From assembly GCA_902826615.1 (NCBI GenBank), contig CADEFN010000002.1, forward strand, positions 62,001-126,000: DNA of 64,000 bases, written 5' to 3'. This document shows, one piece after another, positions 52,476-61,932 of this stretch. Every line of letters begins with the position of its first letter. The first letter of the stretch is position 1. This DNA comes from an uncultured Gemmatimonadota bacterium. Lineage in GTDB: Bacteria; Gemmatimonadota; Gemmatimonadetes; Gemmatimonadales; Gemmatimonadaceae. Under the pieces are notes generated by a model. The model was not told the origin of the DNA. It did not search any database and was given only the letters and a program-made list of their open reading frames with translations. The position numbers were made by a program, and so were the translations under genes.

Positions 52476-54275
52476 TCAGGCCACCGCGCCCACGGGACGT
52501 TCCCCGAACTGCAGGGCATGCAGACGACGGTACACCCCTTCGCGTTCGAGGAGCTGGGCATGGGTGCCCCGCTCGACCACGCGACCGCCATCGAGCACCA
52601 GGATCTGCGAGGCGTGCTGGACGGTGGACAACCGATGGGCAATCACAAACACCGTGCGACCTTCCAGCAACCGGTCGATGGCCTCTTGCACCTGCCGCTC
52701 TGATTCGGTGTCGAGCGCCGAGGTGGCTTCGTCCAGAATGAGGATGGGGGGATCGCTCAGGAGCGCGCGAGCAATGGCCAGCCGCTGCCGCTGTCCACCG
52801 GAGAGGCGTGTGCCACGTTCCCCGAGCATGGTGTCATAGCCATCGGGGAGCGCCTTGATGAACTCGTGGGCGTTAGCGGCCCGCGCGGCCGCCTCGACTT
52901 GCGCATCGGTGTAACGGCCCGGAGAGGCATACGCGATGTTGTTGCGCACGGTGTCATTGAACAACACCGTATCCTGCGACACGATGCCGGTGAGGGCGCG
53001 CAGCGAGGCCAGGGTGATTTCGCGGGTATCCACACCATCGAGCAAGACGCGACCCGAGGTGACTTCGTAGAAGCGCGGGATGAGATCGACCAGCGTGCTC
53101 TTCCCCGCCCCACTGGCCCCGACCAGGGCGATCATCTCGCCCCGCCGCGCGGTCAGGCTCACCTCGCGCAGCACAGGTTCGTCGCCGTACGAAAAGGTGA
53201 CGGCATCGAAGACCACATCGCGCGCCATCGCCGTCACGGCCCGGGTGCCGGTGTCCTGCTCAGTGGGATGGTCGAGCACTTCGAACAAACGTCCGGCAGC
53301 CGCGAGGGACTGCTGGGCCACCGCCTGTACCTGCGAGAGCTGCTTGAGGGGCTGCAGCATGCGCATCACCACCGTGAGGAAGGTGACCAGCTGCGCCCCA
53401 TCGAGTGTGCGTGCGGTGAGGACTTCGCGCGCGCCCACCCAGAGGATCGCCATCGCAATTACCGTCGCCGCCGTTTCGGTGATCGGTTGCGCCGACAAGG
53501 CCAGACGCCCGACACGCGACATCCCTTTCGCATACCGTGTACTCGCCTCGGCAAAACGCGCGGTCTCCCAGGCCTCGGCGCCGGACGCCTTGACCAGACG
53601 GACGCCGGCAATGGCTTCCTGCGCGATGCTGGTGAGATCGCCGTACTGGTTTCCGAGTCGGCCGTATCCTTTCCGCAGTTTGCGCAACAGGGGCTGCAGG
53701 AGCGCAATGAGCAGCGGCGCCACGACCAGCGCCATCAGCGAGAGCCGCCAGCTCGTGGCAAAGAGGTACACCAGCGAGATGACGATCAGCGCCACACTCT
53801 GAAAGGAGCGTGTGATCGCTTCGGTAATGACCTGCTTGGTGGTCTGGGTATCGGTGAGCAGCCGGGCGAGGATCTGACCCGCGCGGGTGCGGGTGAACCA
53901 GGCCAGGGGAAGCCGCTGCAGATGCGCGTAGACCGCATTCCGCAGGTCGCGAGTGACGTACTCCTGCAGGGCCGCTCCGGTTTGGCCACTCAGCCAGACC
54001 AGGGCGTTCTTGAGTGCCACACTCACCAGGATGAGTGCAATGATATTGCGCAGCGACGCCATCTGGTCGCTTGGCACCGTGAGGGCCTCCACCAGCGGCC
54101 GCTGGAAGGTGCTCAGCGGGTTGTCCGTCGACTGCGTGCCAAAAAGCAGGTGCAGGAACGGGATGAGCAGCGTGATCGAGAAGACGTCGAACAGGGCCGC
54201 GCCAAGATTGCAGAGAATCGTGGCCCCGAGCCGCCAGCTGTGTGGCCGAAGGAAGGGGAGAAGACGACGGTACAT
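52476..54275 (-). CDS. MsbA-like lipid-flipping ABC transporter
   Basis: 599 residues: about six membrane helices in residues 1-320 and one ATPase domain with Walker A GASGAGKST, Q-loop, signature LSGGQRQR and Walker B ILILDEATSALD. This single-chain half-transporter with fused ATPase dimerises to flip lipids such as lipid A across the inner membrane. It lies 15 bp after the PorX-like gene and immediately before glycosyltransferases and LpxL, which supports an LPS-export role. Confidence 0.92.
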   Translation of the reverse strand: MYRRLLPFLRPHSWRLGATILCNLGAALFDVFSITLLIPFLHLLFGTQSTDNPLSTFQRPLVEALTVPSDQMASLRNIIALILVSVALKNALVWLSGQTGAALQEYVTRDLRNAVYAHLQRLPLAWFTRTRAGQILARLLTDTQTTKQVITEAITRSFQSVALIVISLVYLFATSWRLSLMALVVAPLLIALLQPLLRKLRKGYGRLGNQYGDLTSIAQEAIAGVRLVKASGAEAWETARFAEASTRYAKGMSRVGRLALSAQPITETAATVIAMAILWVGAREVLTARTLDGAQLVTFLTVVMRMLQPLKQLSQVQAVAQQSLAAAGRLFEVLDHPTEQDTGTRAVTAMARDVVFDAVTFSYGDEPVLREVSLTARRGEMIALVGASGAGKSTLVDLIPRFYEVTSGRVLLDGVDTREITLASLRALTGIVSQDTVLFNDTVRNNIAYASPGRYTDAQVEAAARAANAHEFIKALPDGYDTMLGERGTRLSGGQRQRLAIARALLSDPPILILDEATSALDTESERQVQEAIDRLLEGRTVFVIAHRLSTVQHASQILVLDGGRVVERGTHAQLLEREGVYRRLHALQFGERPVGAVA

Positions 54276-54290
54276 GTCAGACGGCTGCGA

Positions 54291-55868
54291 TCACCGGGGC
54301 GTCAGCAGCGCCAGCGGCACAATGCACTCTTCCGGCGTCACGCCACCATGCAAAAACGACCCGCGGTACCGGCTCTGGTATTCCCGCAACTTGGTGGGAT
54401 AGACAAAGAAGGTGTTGCCTACCGCCATCAGGGTGTTGGATCCCATCCCCCGCCGCGGCAGACGCAGGGTGTCTTCGCTGGTGAACTGCAGCGCGTGTTC
54501 GGGACGCTCCGCCCGCAGATCCTCGCCGAACTTGTAGCGCAGGTTGTGGGTGGCGTCGCGTTTGGCAAAGACGGTCGCCGGTGTGGTGCAGTGGATCGAC
54601 CCATGGTCGCTGGTGAGCACCACCGTCACCTTCTTGCGCGCCGCTTCTCGCAGCAGCGAGAGCAGTGCCGAGCGCTGGAACCACTGCAGGGTCAGCTGGC
54701 GGAGCGCGATTTCGTCGCGGGCCACCTCAAAGAGGATAGCCGACTCGCTGCGCCCGTGGGTAAGGAGGTCCACAAAGTTGAAGACAAACGCGCTGATGCC
54801 TTCACCACCAATGGCGGTCGCCAGGTGCCGTTCGAGGTCGTCGGAGTCGGCGGGCGTGGAGATTTTCTGATAGCGCACGGACGCCTGCACCTTGAGCTCC
54901 ACCAACTGCGCTTCGAGCAGGTCGCGTTCGTGGGCGTTGAGTGACTCGTCGTCGCGGTCACCCCACCAATCGGGGAGCCGGGCGGCAATTTCCCCGGGGA
55001 AGAGGCCGCTGAACAGCGAGTTCCGGGCGTACGGCGTGGCCGTGGGGAGCACCGCGTAGTAGTGCGTGGTTTCCACGTCAAACAAACTGCTGACGGTCTG
55101 TTCGAGCACCCGCCACTGGTCGAGCCGCATGCAATCGACCACAACCAGCGCCACCCGCTTGTCGCGCTGCAACACTGGCAGCACAAACTCGGGAACGACG
55201 TCGATGGAAAGCGGGGGGCGGTCCCCGTCGAGGTCCTTGAGCCAGGCGGGATAAGCCGTGCGTATGTATTCGGCAAACTCGCGATGCATGTCGGGATACA
55301 GGCCGCGGAGCGAATCATAGAGGCCGCGCTCACCTGCGGCCGCCAGATCCACGTCCCAGCGCATGAGTTCGTCGAAGCGTTCGATCCACTGGCGCCAGTC
55401 GAGGTGCGGGGCGCGCTCCAGTTCCAGGGCGCGAAACCGTTCGACAAAGGCGCGCGCCACGGCCTGCTGCCGGATTTTGGGCCCGTCCAGCACCTTGGTG
55501 ACCACCGACAGGACCTGCCGCGGACTCACGGGCTTGACCAGATAGTCCCGGACATCGGCGCCTAACGCCTCACGCAGCGTGGCGTCGTCCTCCGACTTGG
55601 TGATCATGACCACGGGCATCGTGGGCGCCACCTCGCGCACCTCGCGGAAGGTGTCGAGCCCCCGCTTTCCCGGCATCTGCTCGTCCAGCAGCAGGAGGTC
55701 GTACGGGCGGCGCCGGATCATCTCCACGGCGTCGTCGGCATTGGTTGCCACCGACACGTCTATCCCCTTGTCAGCCAGGAAGAGCCGGTGTGGTTCGAGC
55801 AACTCGGCTTCGTCGTCGACCCAAAGCACGGACCTGGGCGGCTGACCGATCCTTGGTGGGGGGGGCAT
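54291..55868 (-). CDS. PorX-like response regulator with PglZ phosphatase-type domain
   Basis: 525 residues from the ATG at 55868. Residues 12-125 are a receiver domain with acidic DDE (18-20), phospho-acceptor Asp62 in LLLDEQMPG and Lys111 in YLVKPVS. The rest is a PglZ/alkaline-phosphatase-superfamily domain with VVVDCMRLDQW and VVLTSDHGSIH as metal sites. The same two-part architecture defines PorX, which controls the type IX secretion system in Bacteroidota. No T9SS genes are in the window. It heads the leftward envelope operon, so it may regulate or monitor surface assembly here. Confidence 0.88.
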   Translation of the reverse strand: MPPPPRIGQPPRSVLWVDDEAELLEPHRLFLADKGIDVSVATNADDAVEMIRRRPYDLLLLDEQMPGKRGLDTFREVREVAPTMPVVMITKSEDDATLREALGADVRDYLVKPVSPRQVLSVVTKVLDGPKIRQQAVARAFVERFRALELERAPHLDWRQWIERFDELMRWDVDLAAAGERGLYDSLRGLYPDMHREFAEYIRTAYPAWLKDLDGDRPPLSIDVVPEFVLPVLQRDKRVALVVVDCMRLDQWRVLEQTVSSLFDVETTHYYAVLPTATPYARNSLFSGLFPGEIAARLPDWWGDRDDESLNAHERDLLEAQLVELKVQASVRYQKISTPADSDDLERHLATAIGGEGISAFVFNFVDLLTHGRSESAILFEVARDEIALRQLTLQWFQRSALLSLLREAARKKVTVVLTSDHGSIHCTTPATVFAKRDATHNLRYKFGEDLRAERPEHALQFTSEDTLRLPRRGMGSNTLMAVGNTFFVYPTKLREYQSRYRGSFLHGGVTPEECIVPLALLTPR

Positions 55869-55887
55869 GGGTCGAATGTAAGAGAGA

Positions 55888-56382
55888 GTGACTGCGTTTG
55901 CCGAGTGGTCGGGACGCCCTAGATTCCGCCCTGTGATCGGCCTCCCTCCATACGCACTCGCCCCGCTGACGTTCCGCTTCCGCGCCCTGGTGGCGCTTGC
56001 GGAGCGTCTTCCCGTCGGTGGGGAGCGTGAAGTGGTGCTCGCCACCTTCGTCACCGCCCGGTTGCTCTGGGACTGGACCGACGGCTCGGGATTGCCAGCG
56101 GCCGGCCTCTCAGCCCGCGCCCAGGGAGCCCGCCAGTGGCTTCAGTCCCTGTCGCTGCCGTCTCCCGTCCGCGGGATGTTCCAGAGTGTCACCGAAGCAA
56201 TGAGCGCCGGTAACAGGGCCGCAGCCGCCACCGCGTGGGAACGGGCCCTCGCCCATACGTCCAGGGCGGTCGACGGCGCCGCGCGGGGTGATTTCAGGGA
56301 GCTTGCGGCGCGATTGACGCAGCCCGTGAACCCCGGTGAAGGCGTCGAGACCACCAGCGCCACGGAGGCCAGCCATGCCTAA
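55888..56382 (+). CDS. Unknown protein upstream of DnaB-C-like ATPase
   Basis: 164 residues from a GTG at 55888; a second GTG at 55933 is an equally reasonable start. It is Ala/Arg-rich and probably helical, with no membrane segment, signal or motif I recognise. The reading frame is supported by its position: it is divergent from the PorX-like gene by 19 bp, and its end overlaps the ATPase gene by 8 bp. It may be an accessory subunit of that ATPase. Confidence 0.6.
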   Translation: MTAFAEWSGRPRFRPVIGLPPYALAPLTFRFRALVALAERLPVGGEREVVLATFVTARLLWDWTDGSGLPAAGLSARAQGARQWLQSLSLPSPVRGMFQSVTEAMSAGNRAAAATAWERALAHTSRAVDGAARGDFRELAARLTQPVNPGEGVETTSATEASHA

Positions 56383-57226
56383 CAACGCCAACGAACCGTC
56401 GCGTCCTTTTGACGCGATTGCCTGGCTGGAACGTCTGGACGAAGACGGGGGGCGGCATGATGCAGTTCCCACCGGTTTCCCCAGCGTGGACGCCCTGCTC
56501 AATGGCGGACCTCGCCGCGGCGACCTCGTAGTGCTGGCCGGCGACCTGGGGGCAGGCAAGTCGGCCCTGGCCATGGCCATCGCACTGCGTGCGAGCGAGG
56601 CGGGGCTCGATGCCGCCCTCTTTTCCGGAGAACTCGGGACAGCACGGCTCTTTGAGCGGGCCCTCGCGATGCGCGCCAAGGTGCGCGTGGACGACCTCCG
56701 CCGCGGTACGCTCACCGAGGCACAGCGCGCCCAGGCCGGCACGGCCGCGCTGGCACTCCGCGACCGCTGTCCACTCCTGGCCTACATGCCACCCAACGGT
56801 TTTGGCGGGATGTCGGACCTGCTCATCGACCATCTCGGTATCGACCTGGTGGTTGTCGACCCCATCCAGTCGCTGGTGACGGGTCGGCTGCCGCGCGACG
56901 AGGAACTGGCCAGCGTGGCGCTGGAGCTCAAGGGACTCGCGGTGCGCCGGGAGTGCATGGTGCTCGTGGTGAGTCATCTCGACCGGACCGTTCGCGAGCG
57001 GAACGACCCGCGGCCGCAGCTGGCCGACCTGGGAGCGCAGGGTGCCCTGGGTCAGCAGGCGGACATCGTCCTCGGGCTCTACCGCGAGGAGCAGTATCAT
57101 GCCGAACGTGACGTCGATGGTGCCGCCGAGGTACATGTCCTCAAGCAGCGCGACGGTTCGTTAGGCTACGCCGATCTCTTCTTCTACAAACAGTGGGTCC
57201 GCTTCGAGGATGTGGTGGAGCGGTAA
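56375..57226 (+). CDS. DnaB C-terminal-domain-only RecA-fold ATPase
   Basis: 283 residues from the ATG at 56375. It begins with IPTGFPSVDALLNGG-like VPTGFPSVDALLNGGPRRGD, then Walker A AGDLGAGKS, an ELGTARLFERALAM segment and Walker B-like LVVVDPIQSLVTG, all as in the DnaB helicase RecA domain (and RadA/KaiC relatives). The N-terminal DnaB domain and linker are absent, so this is not a replicative helicase of normal form. The end contains VLKQRDGSLGYADLFF, like the DnaB arginine-finger region. The function is unknown; DNA repair or regulation is possible. Confidence 0.8.
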   Translation: MPNNANEPSRPFDAIAWLERLDEDGGRHDAVPTGFPSVDALLNGGPRRGDLVVLAGDLGAGKSALAMAIALRASEAGLDAALFSGELGTARLFERALAMRAKVRVDDLRRGTLTEAQRAQAGTAALALRDRCPLLAYMPPNGFGGMSDLLIDHLGIDLVVVDPIQSLVTGRLPRDEELASVALELKGLAVRRECMVLVVSHLDRTVRERNDPRPQLADLGAQGALGQQADIVLGLYREEQYHAERDVDGAAEVHVLKQRDGSLGYADLFFYKQWVRFEDVVER

Positions 57227-57300
57227 CCGGGACGGCATCCCGATGGTCCCTCCCCCAATGCCGCGATTAGCTTTCCCCGCACCCTCTTTCATCCGCTCGC

Positions 57301-58044
57301 ATGGCTGGCCACAGTAAATGGAAGCAGATCAAGCACTACAAGGCGGCCACGGACGCCAAGCGTGGTGCCAAGTTCACCAAGCTGATCCGCGAAATCACGG
57401 TCGCCGCCAAACAGGGTGGGGGTGACCCTGGCGGGAACCCGCGCCTCCGCACCGCCATCGACACCGCCAAGGCGGCCTCGATGCCAAAGGAAAACATCGA
57501 ACGCGCGGTCAAGAAGGGGACGGGAGAGCTTGAAGGGGTCGACTACGTCGAGGTGCTGTACGAAGCCTATGGCCCGGGCGGAGTGGCCCTGATGATCCAG
57601 GCCCTCACCGACAACGCCACGCGCACGGTTGCCGAGGTACGCTTCAAGCTCTCGCGCGGCAACGGGAACATGGGCGCCTCCAACTCGGTGTCGTGGATGT
57701 TCGAGCGCAAAGGCCAGCTCTATCTCGACGCCACGAAGTACGAGGAAGATCCCACACTCGAGGCCGCACTCGAGGCAGGCGCCACCGACTTTGCCCGCGA
57801 AGACGAGCAATACGTCGTGAGCACCGAGGTCTCGACCTTCCACGTGGTGAAGAGTGCGCTCGAGGCCAAGGGGATCGTGGCCGTGGAGGCCGAGATTTCC
57901 TGGATCCCCAAGCAGACGGTGCGGGTGGAAGGTGCCGACGCTCAGGCCCTCCTCAAGCTGATCGAATCGCTCGAAGACCTGGACGATGTGCAGAAGGTGG
58001 ACGCCAATTTCGACATGGACATGTCGGAGCTGGCCGAGGCCTAG
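57301..58044 (+). CDS. yebC: YebC/PmpR-family protein
   Basis: 247 residues. The N-terminus AGHSKWKQIKHYKAATDAKRG and the segment GGGDPGGNPRLRTAIDTAK are diagnostic of YebC (TACO1) proteins; the C-terminus VQKVDANFDM is also typical. Members act as transcription regulators or help translate proline-rich stretches, in the cytoplasm. In many bacteria yebC precedes ruvC, as it does here, with the stop codon sharing a base with the ruvC start. Confidence 0.96.
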   Translation: MAGHSKWKQIKHYKAATDAKRGAKFTKLIREITVAAKQGGGDPGGNPRLRTAIDTAKAASMPKENIERAVKKGTGELEGVDYVEVLYEAYGPGGVALMIQALTDNATRTVAEVRFKLSRGNGNMGASNSVSWMFERKGQLYLDATKYEEDPTLEAALEAGATDFAREDEQYVVSTEVSTFHVVKSALEAKGIVAVEAEISWIPKQTVRVEGADAQALLKLIESLEDLDDVQKVDANFDMDMSELAEA

Positions 58045-58553
58045 TGCTCGTCCTCGGCGTCGATCCGGGCAGTGCCAACACGGGGTACGGCATCGTGCGC
58101 CTCTCCCCCAAGCGGACGATGCATCTCGTGGAGTGCGGCGTGATCCGCACCAAGGCACGCGACCCGCTTGCCACGCGGCTCAATGAGATCTTCGAGGGGC
58201 TGAGCGACGTTCTCTCGCGTCATAAGCCCGACGCCATGGCCGTGGAAGATGTCTTCTACAGCCGCAACGTGCGCACCACCGTCGCCCTGGGGCACGCACG
58301 CGGCGTCGTGTTACTCGCGGGCGAACGCGCCGGACTTCCGCTGCACGAGTTCCCGCCGGCCGTCATCAAGAAGGCCGTGGCAGGCACTGGAGCGGCCACC
58401 AAGGATCAGGTGCAGTTCATGGTTGCGCGTCTACTGCGTCTCGCCGCCGCGCCCGAACCCGCTGATGCGTCGGACGGTGTGGCCGCGGCGATTACGCTGC
58501 TGATGCAGGCACCCTTCCTGGCAGCGGCGCAACGCGCCTCGCTCGCCTCGTGA
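58044..58553 (+). CDS. ruvC: Crossover-junction endodeoxyribonuclease RuvC
   Basis: 169 residues from a GTG that shares one base with the yebC TAG. LVLGVDPGSANTGYG opens with the catalytic Asp7, the second acidic residue is in AMAVEDVFYSRN and the C-terminal pair is in DASDGVAAAIT. It cuts Holliday junctions with the RuvAB branch-migration motor. It overlaps ruvA by GTGA. It has a TTA codon outside the octamer context (58309-58311 region). Confidence 0.96.
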   Translation: MLVLGVDPGSANTGYGIVRLSPKRTMHLVECGVIRTKARDPLATRLNEIFEGLSDVLSRHKPDAMAVEDVFYSRNVRTTVALGHARGVVLLAGERAGLPLHEFPPAVIKKAVAGTGAATKDQVQFMVARLLRLAAAPEPADASDGVAAAITLLMQAPFLAAAQRASLAS

Positions 58554-59149
58554 TTTCGCAGCTGAGCGGGACACTGCTCGCCAAGGACCTCGACCGCGCC
58601 GAGGTACTGACCGGCGGCGGGGTGGCGTATGAACTGGCCATCCCGTTAGGTACGTTCGAGAAACTGCCGAAAGCTGGCGACAAGGTCACGCTGCGTACCC
58701 ACCTCGTCATCCGCGAGGATGAGTGGCAGCTCTACGGATTCGCCACGCCGTTTGAGCGGCAGGTGTTTCGACGCCTCCTCGGCGCCACGGGCGTTGGCCC
58801 GGCACTTGCACTCGGCATGTTGTCTACCTTGTCGGCAGAGCGGGTCGTGCGCGCGTTGCGCGAAAAGGACATCGCCACCCTGCAGCAGGTCCCCCGCGTC
58901 GGACGAAAAAAGGCCGAGCAGATGGTGCTGGACCTGTCAGAAAAAGTCGCCGACCTCACCGGCGCGGCCAGTGGTGCGGCTCGACCAGAAGGCGCCGGCG
59001 CGGACGACGCCATACGCGCCCTCGTGGCCCTGGGGTACGCGATGGCGGATTCGGAAAAGGGAGTGCGCCATGCGCTCAACACGGCCAATCATGGCGCCAG
59101 CGCTCCCGAACTCATCCGACTCGCCCTGGCCCACATCGCTGGAAAATAG
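58550..59149 (+). CDS. ruvA: Holliday junction branch-migration protein RuvA
   Basis: 199 residues from a GTG overlapping ruvC. The OB-fold N-domain (ISQLSGTLL ... LRTHLVIREDEWQLYGF), two helix-hairpin-helix motifs (LLGATGVGPALALGML and QVPRVGRKKAEQMVLDL) and a C-terminal RuvB-binding domain (DAIRALVALGYAMADSEK) are all present. It binds the four-way junction and loads RuvB. Unusually, ruvB does not follow directly but appears about 4.8 kb downstream. Confidence 0.96.
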   Translation: MISQLSGTLLAKDLDRAEVLTGGGVAYELAIPLGTFEKLPKAGDKVTLRTHLVIREDEWQLYGFATPFERQVFRRLLGATGVGPALALGMLSTLSAERVVRALREKDIATLQQVPRVGRKKAEQMVLDLSEKVADLTGAASGAARPEGAGADDAIRALVALGYAMADSEKGVRHALNTANHGASAPELIRLALAHIAGK

Positions 59150-59177
59150 GACGCGCGAATCGAACGCGTCGGCTTGC

Positions 59178-59203
59178 GGACCTGCTGATGCACTCAGCGG
59201 TCC
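59178..59203. terminator. Hairpin between ruvA and convergent AraC gene
   Basis: GGACC-T-GCTGA pairs with TCAGC-GGTCC (10 bp with a single bulged T, 5-nt loop). It overlaps the stop codon of the leftward AraC gene. There is no T-tract on either side, so termination would be weak. Confidence 0.35.
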
Positions 59204-60069
59204 GGCGGGCCCAGCAGCGATCCCCGCGCCCGGTAGTCGCTCGGTGTGAGCTGACGAAGCCTCTTGAACGTCTTCGTGAGATGTGCGTGGTCCACAAAAC
59301 CCGACGCCAGAGCGACTTGCGTAATTGAGAGACGCGAAGTCGTCAGCAACCGCGCGGCATGATCGACACGCATGGCGCGAACGCGCTCGCCGATGGTGCA
59401 GCCGTGCACCCGGCGATACCACTTGGACAGGGACACCGGAGCAACCCCAGCAACCTGCGCGACGGCTCCAACACGGAAGGGCTGGGCAAAGTGGGCCCTG
59501 AGGTACTCCTCCACCTGAGGCATCCACGCAGGAGCACCTCGCGGTGTCGCTCGGCGCGAGCGACCGGCGGTCCCCAAAAGCGCGAGCGCCAAACCTTCGA
59601 TAACGAGCGGCGAGCAGGGGTCGAACGCCACGAGCTCTCTGTGCAGCCGGGTGAGAAGATCACGTGAGGTGGCATCGAGCACGCCAGTGTGGGGTGGCGG
59701 CGTGCTCTCCAGGGCGAGTCGTGAGATCCAGTCATCGTCGAGGGTGATGGTGAAACATCGCCCCCCGTGGGTGCCCCATCGACTCGAGTGCTTCGTGCCG
59801 ACCGGATGGAACTCCGCGGTACCGGTCACACACTCCACATCCCTGCCCCGAATCCGTTCAACACAACCGCCGGTCAATCCCAGGCAGAAATGCGCTGGCG
59901 CATGTTCGTGCGCCGGAATGACCTGTGAAGGTGCGTGCTCCGATTCTGCAAGGAGGAGCCCCGCCACCTCTTGTCGGCGCATCACGCCGCCGAAGAACTC
60001 ACCGGGGCCAAGCCGTTGGATGCGCGTGCGCATGGCCTGCAAATTCGCCCGCGGTGACGCGACCGACAA
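59194..60069 (-). CDS. AraC-family transcriptional regulator
   Basis: 291 residues. The C-terminal ~100 residues have the double helix-turn-helix: QPFRVGAVAQVAGVAPVSLSKWYRR and SITQVALASGFVDHAHLTKTFKR, ending LTPSDYR. The N-terminal part is cupin-like, with HEHAPAHFCLGLTGG as the effector-binding barrel. It lies in the interval that separates ruvA from ruvB, divergent from a small lipoprotein gene. Target genes are unknown. Confidence 0.88.
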   Translation of the reverse strand: MSVASPRANLQAMRTRIQRLGPGEFFGGVMRRQEVAGLLLAESEHAPSQVIPAHEHAPAHFCLGLTGGCVERIRGRDVECVTGTAEFHPVGTKHSSRWGTHGGRCFTITLDDDWISRLALESTPPPHTGVLDATSRDLLTRLHRELVAFDPCSPLVIEGLALALLGTAGRSRRATPRGAPAWMPQVEEYLRAHFAQPFRVGAVAQVAGVAPVSLSKWYRRVHGCTIGERVRAMRVDHAARLLTTSRLSITQVALASGFVDHAHLTKTFKRLRQLTPSDYRARGSLLGPPDR

Positions 60070-60162
60070 GGCGGTACACAGCAGCGCATTGAGTACAAGC
60101 GCGAGGCATGATGTGCACCTAGAATCCGGCTTCCCCGCGCTTCCGCACCCACCACCACACCC

Positions 60163-60639
60163 ATGAAACGCCTCCTCTGTCTGCTTGCGGTTCCCATGTT
60201 GATGGGCGCTTGCGAGCGCAATGCGTCACCGCCACCACCACAGGTCGGCGACCAAAACGTGGTGGTGCCAGCGGATACGGCACGCTTCACTTTGGAAGAG
60301 TTCCGGGGCCTTCGGTTTCTCGAGGGCTCGTGGCGGGGCCAGGGCACCGCTGGCGCGCCGTTCTTCGAATTGTATCAGTTCGTGGACGACTCGACGATCG
60401 CCATGACGGCATGGCGGGACTCGTCGATGACCAATGCCCGCGAAAACAGCCGGTACATGTGGAGGGACGGTACAGTGGGCACGGCCGACGGTGCTCGTCT
60501 GGTGCGCATCGACAAGGACGGGTTCCACTTTGAGGCCCCCACCTACCGCTGGTCGTTCCAGCCGGAATCAGCCGATCGTTGGTTGGCGCGGGTGGGCCCC
60601 TCCACGGTGTACACGATGGCGCGGGTCGCGAGGCCGTAG
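60163..60639 (+). CDS. Small lipoprotein, DUF6265-like
   Basis: 158 residues. The N-terminus ends in LMGAC, a lipobox. The mature part has LRFLEGSWRGQG and WSFQPESADRW, resembling the DUF6265 family of small beta-barrel (lipocalin-like) exported proteins with unknown function. It starts 93 bp from the divergent AraC gene, whose product may control it. It has no clear Shine-Dalgarno. Confidence 0.72.
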   Translation: MKRLLCLLAVPMLMGACERNASPPPPQVGDQNVVVPADTARFTLEEFRGLRFLEGSWRGQGTAGAPFFELYQFVDDSTIAMTAWRDSSMTNARENSRYMWRDGTVGTADGARLVRIDKDGFHFEAPTYRWSFQPESADRWLARVGPSTVYTMARVARP

Positions 60640-60777
60640 CCCGGCAGTCCAGGTGGCCAGGAGACCGGAGCGGGAATAGAGTCGCAGGCCCGTTAGGCGT
60701 GCGAAGACCGCCAGGCGCCCTTGAGAAGATCGGCGCGGCGACCAGATTCCCGCATTCACTTCCGCCTCGCTCGCCTG

Positions 60778-61909
<1,132 letters not shown>

Positions 61910-61932
<23 letters not shown>

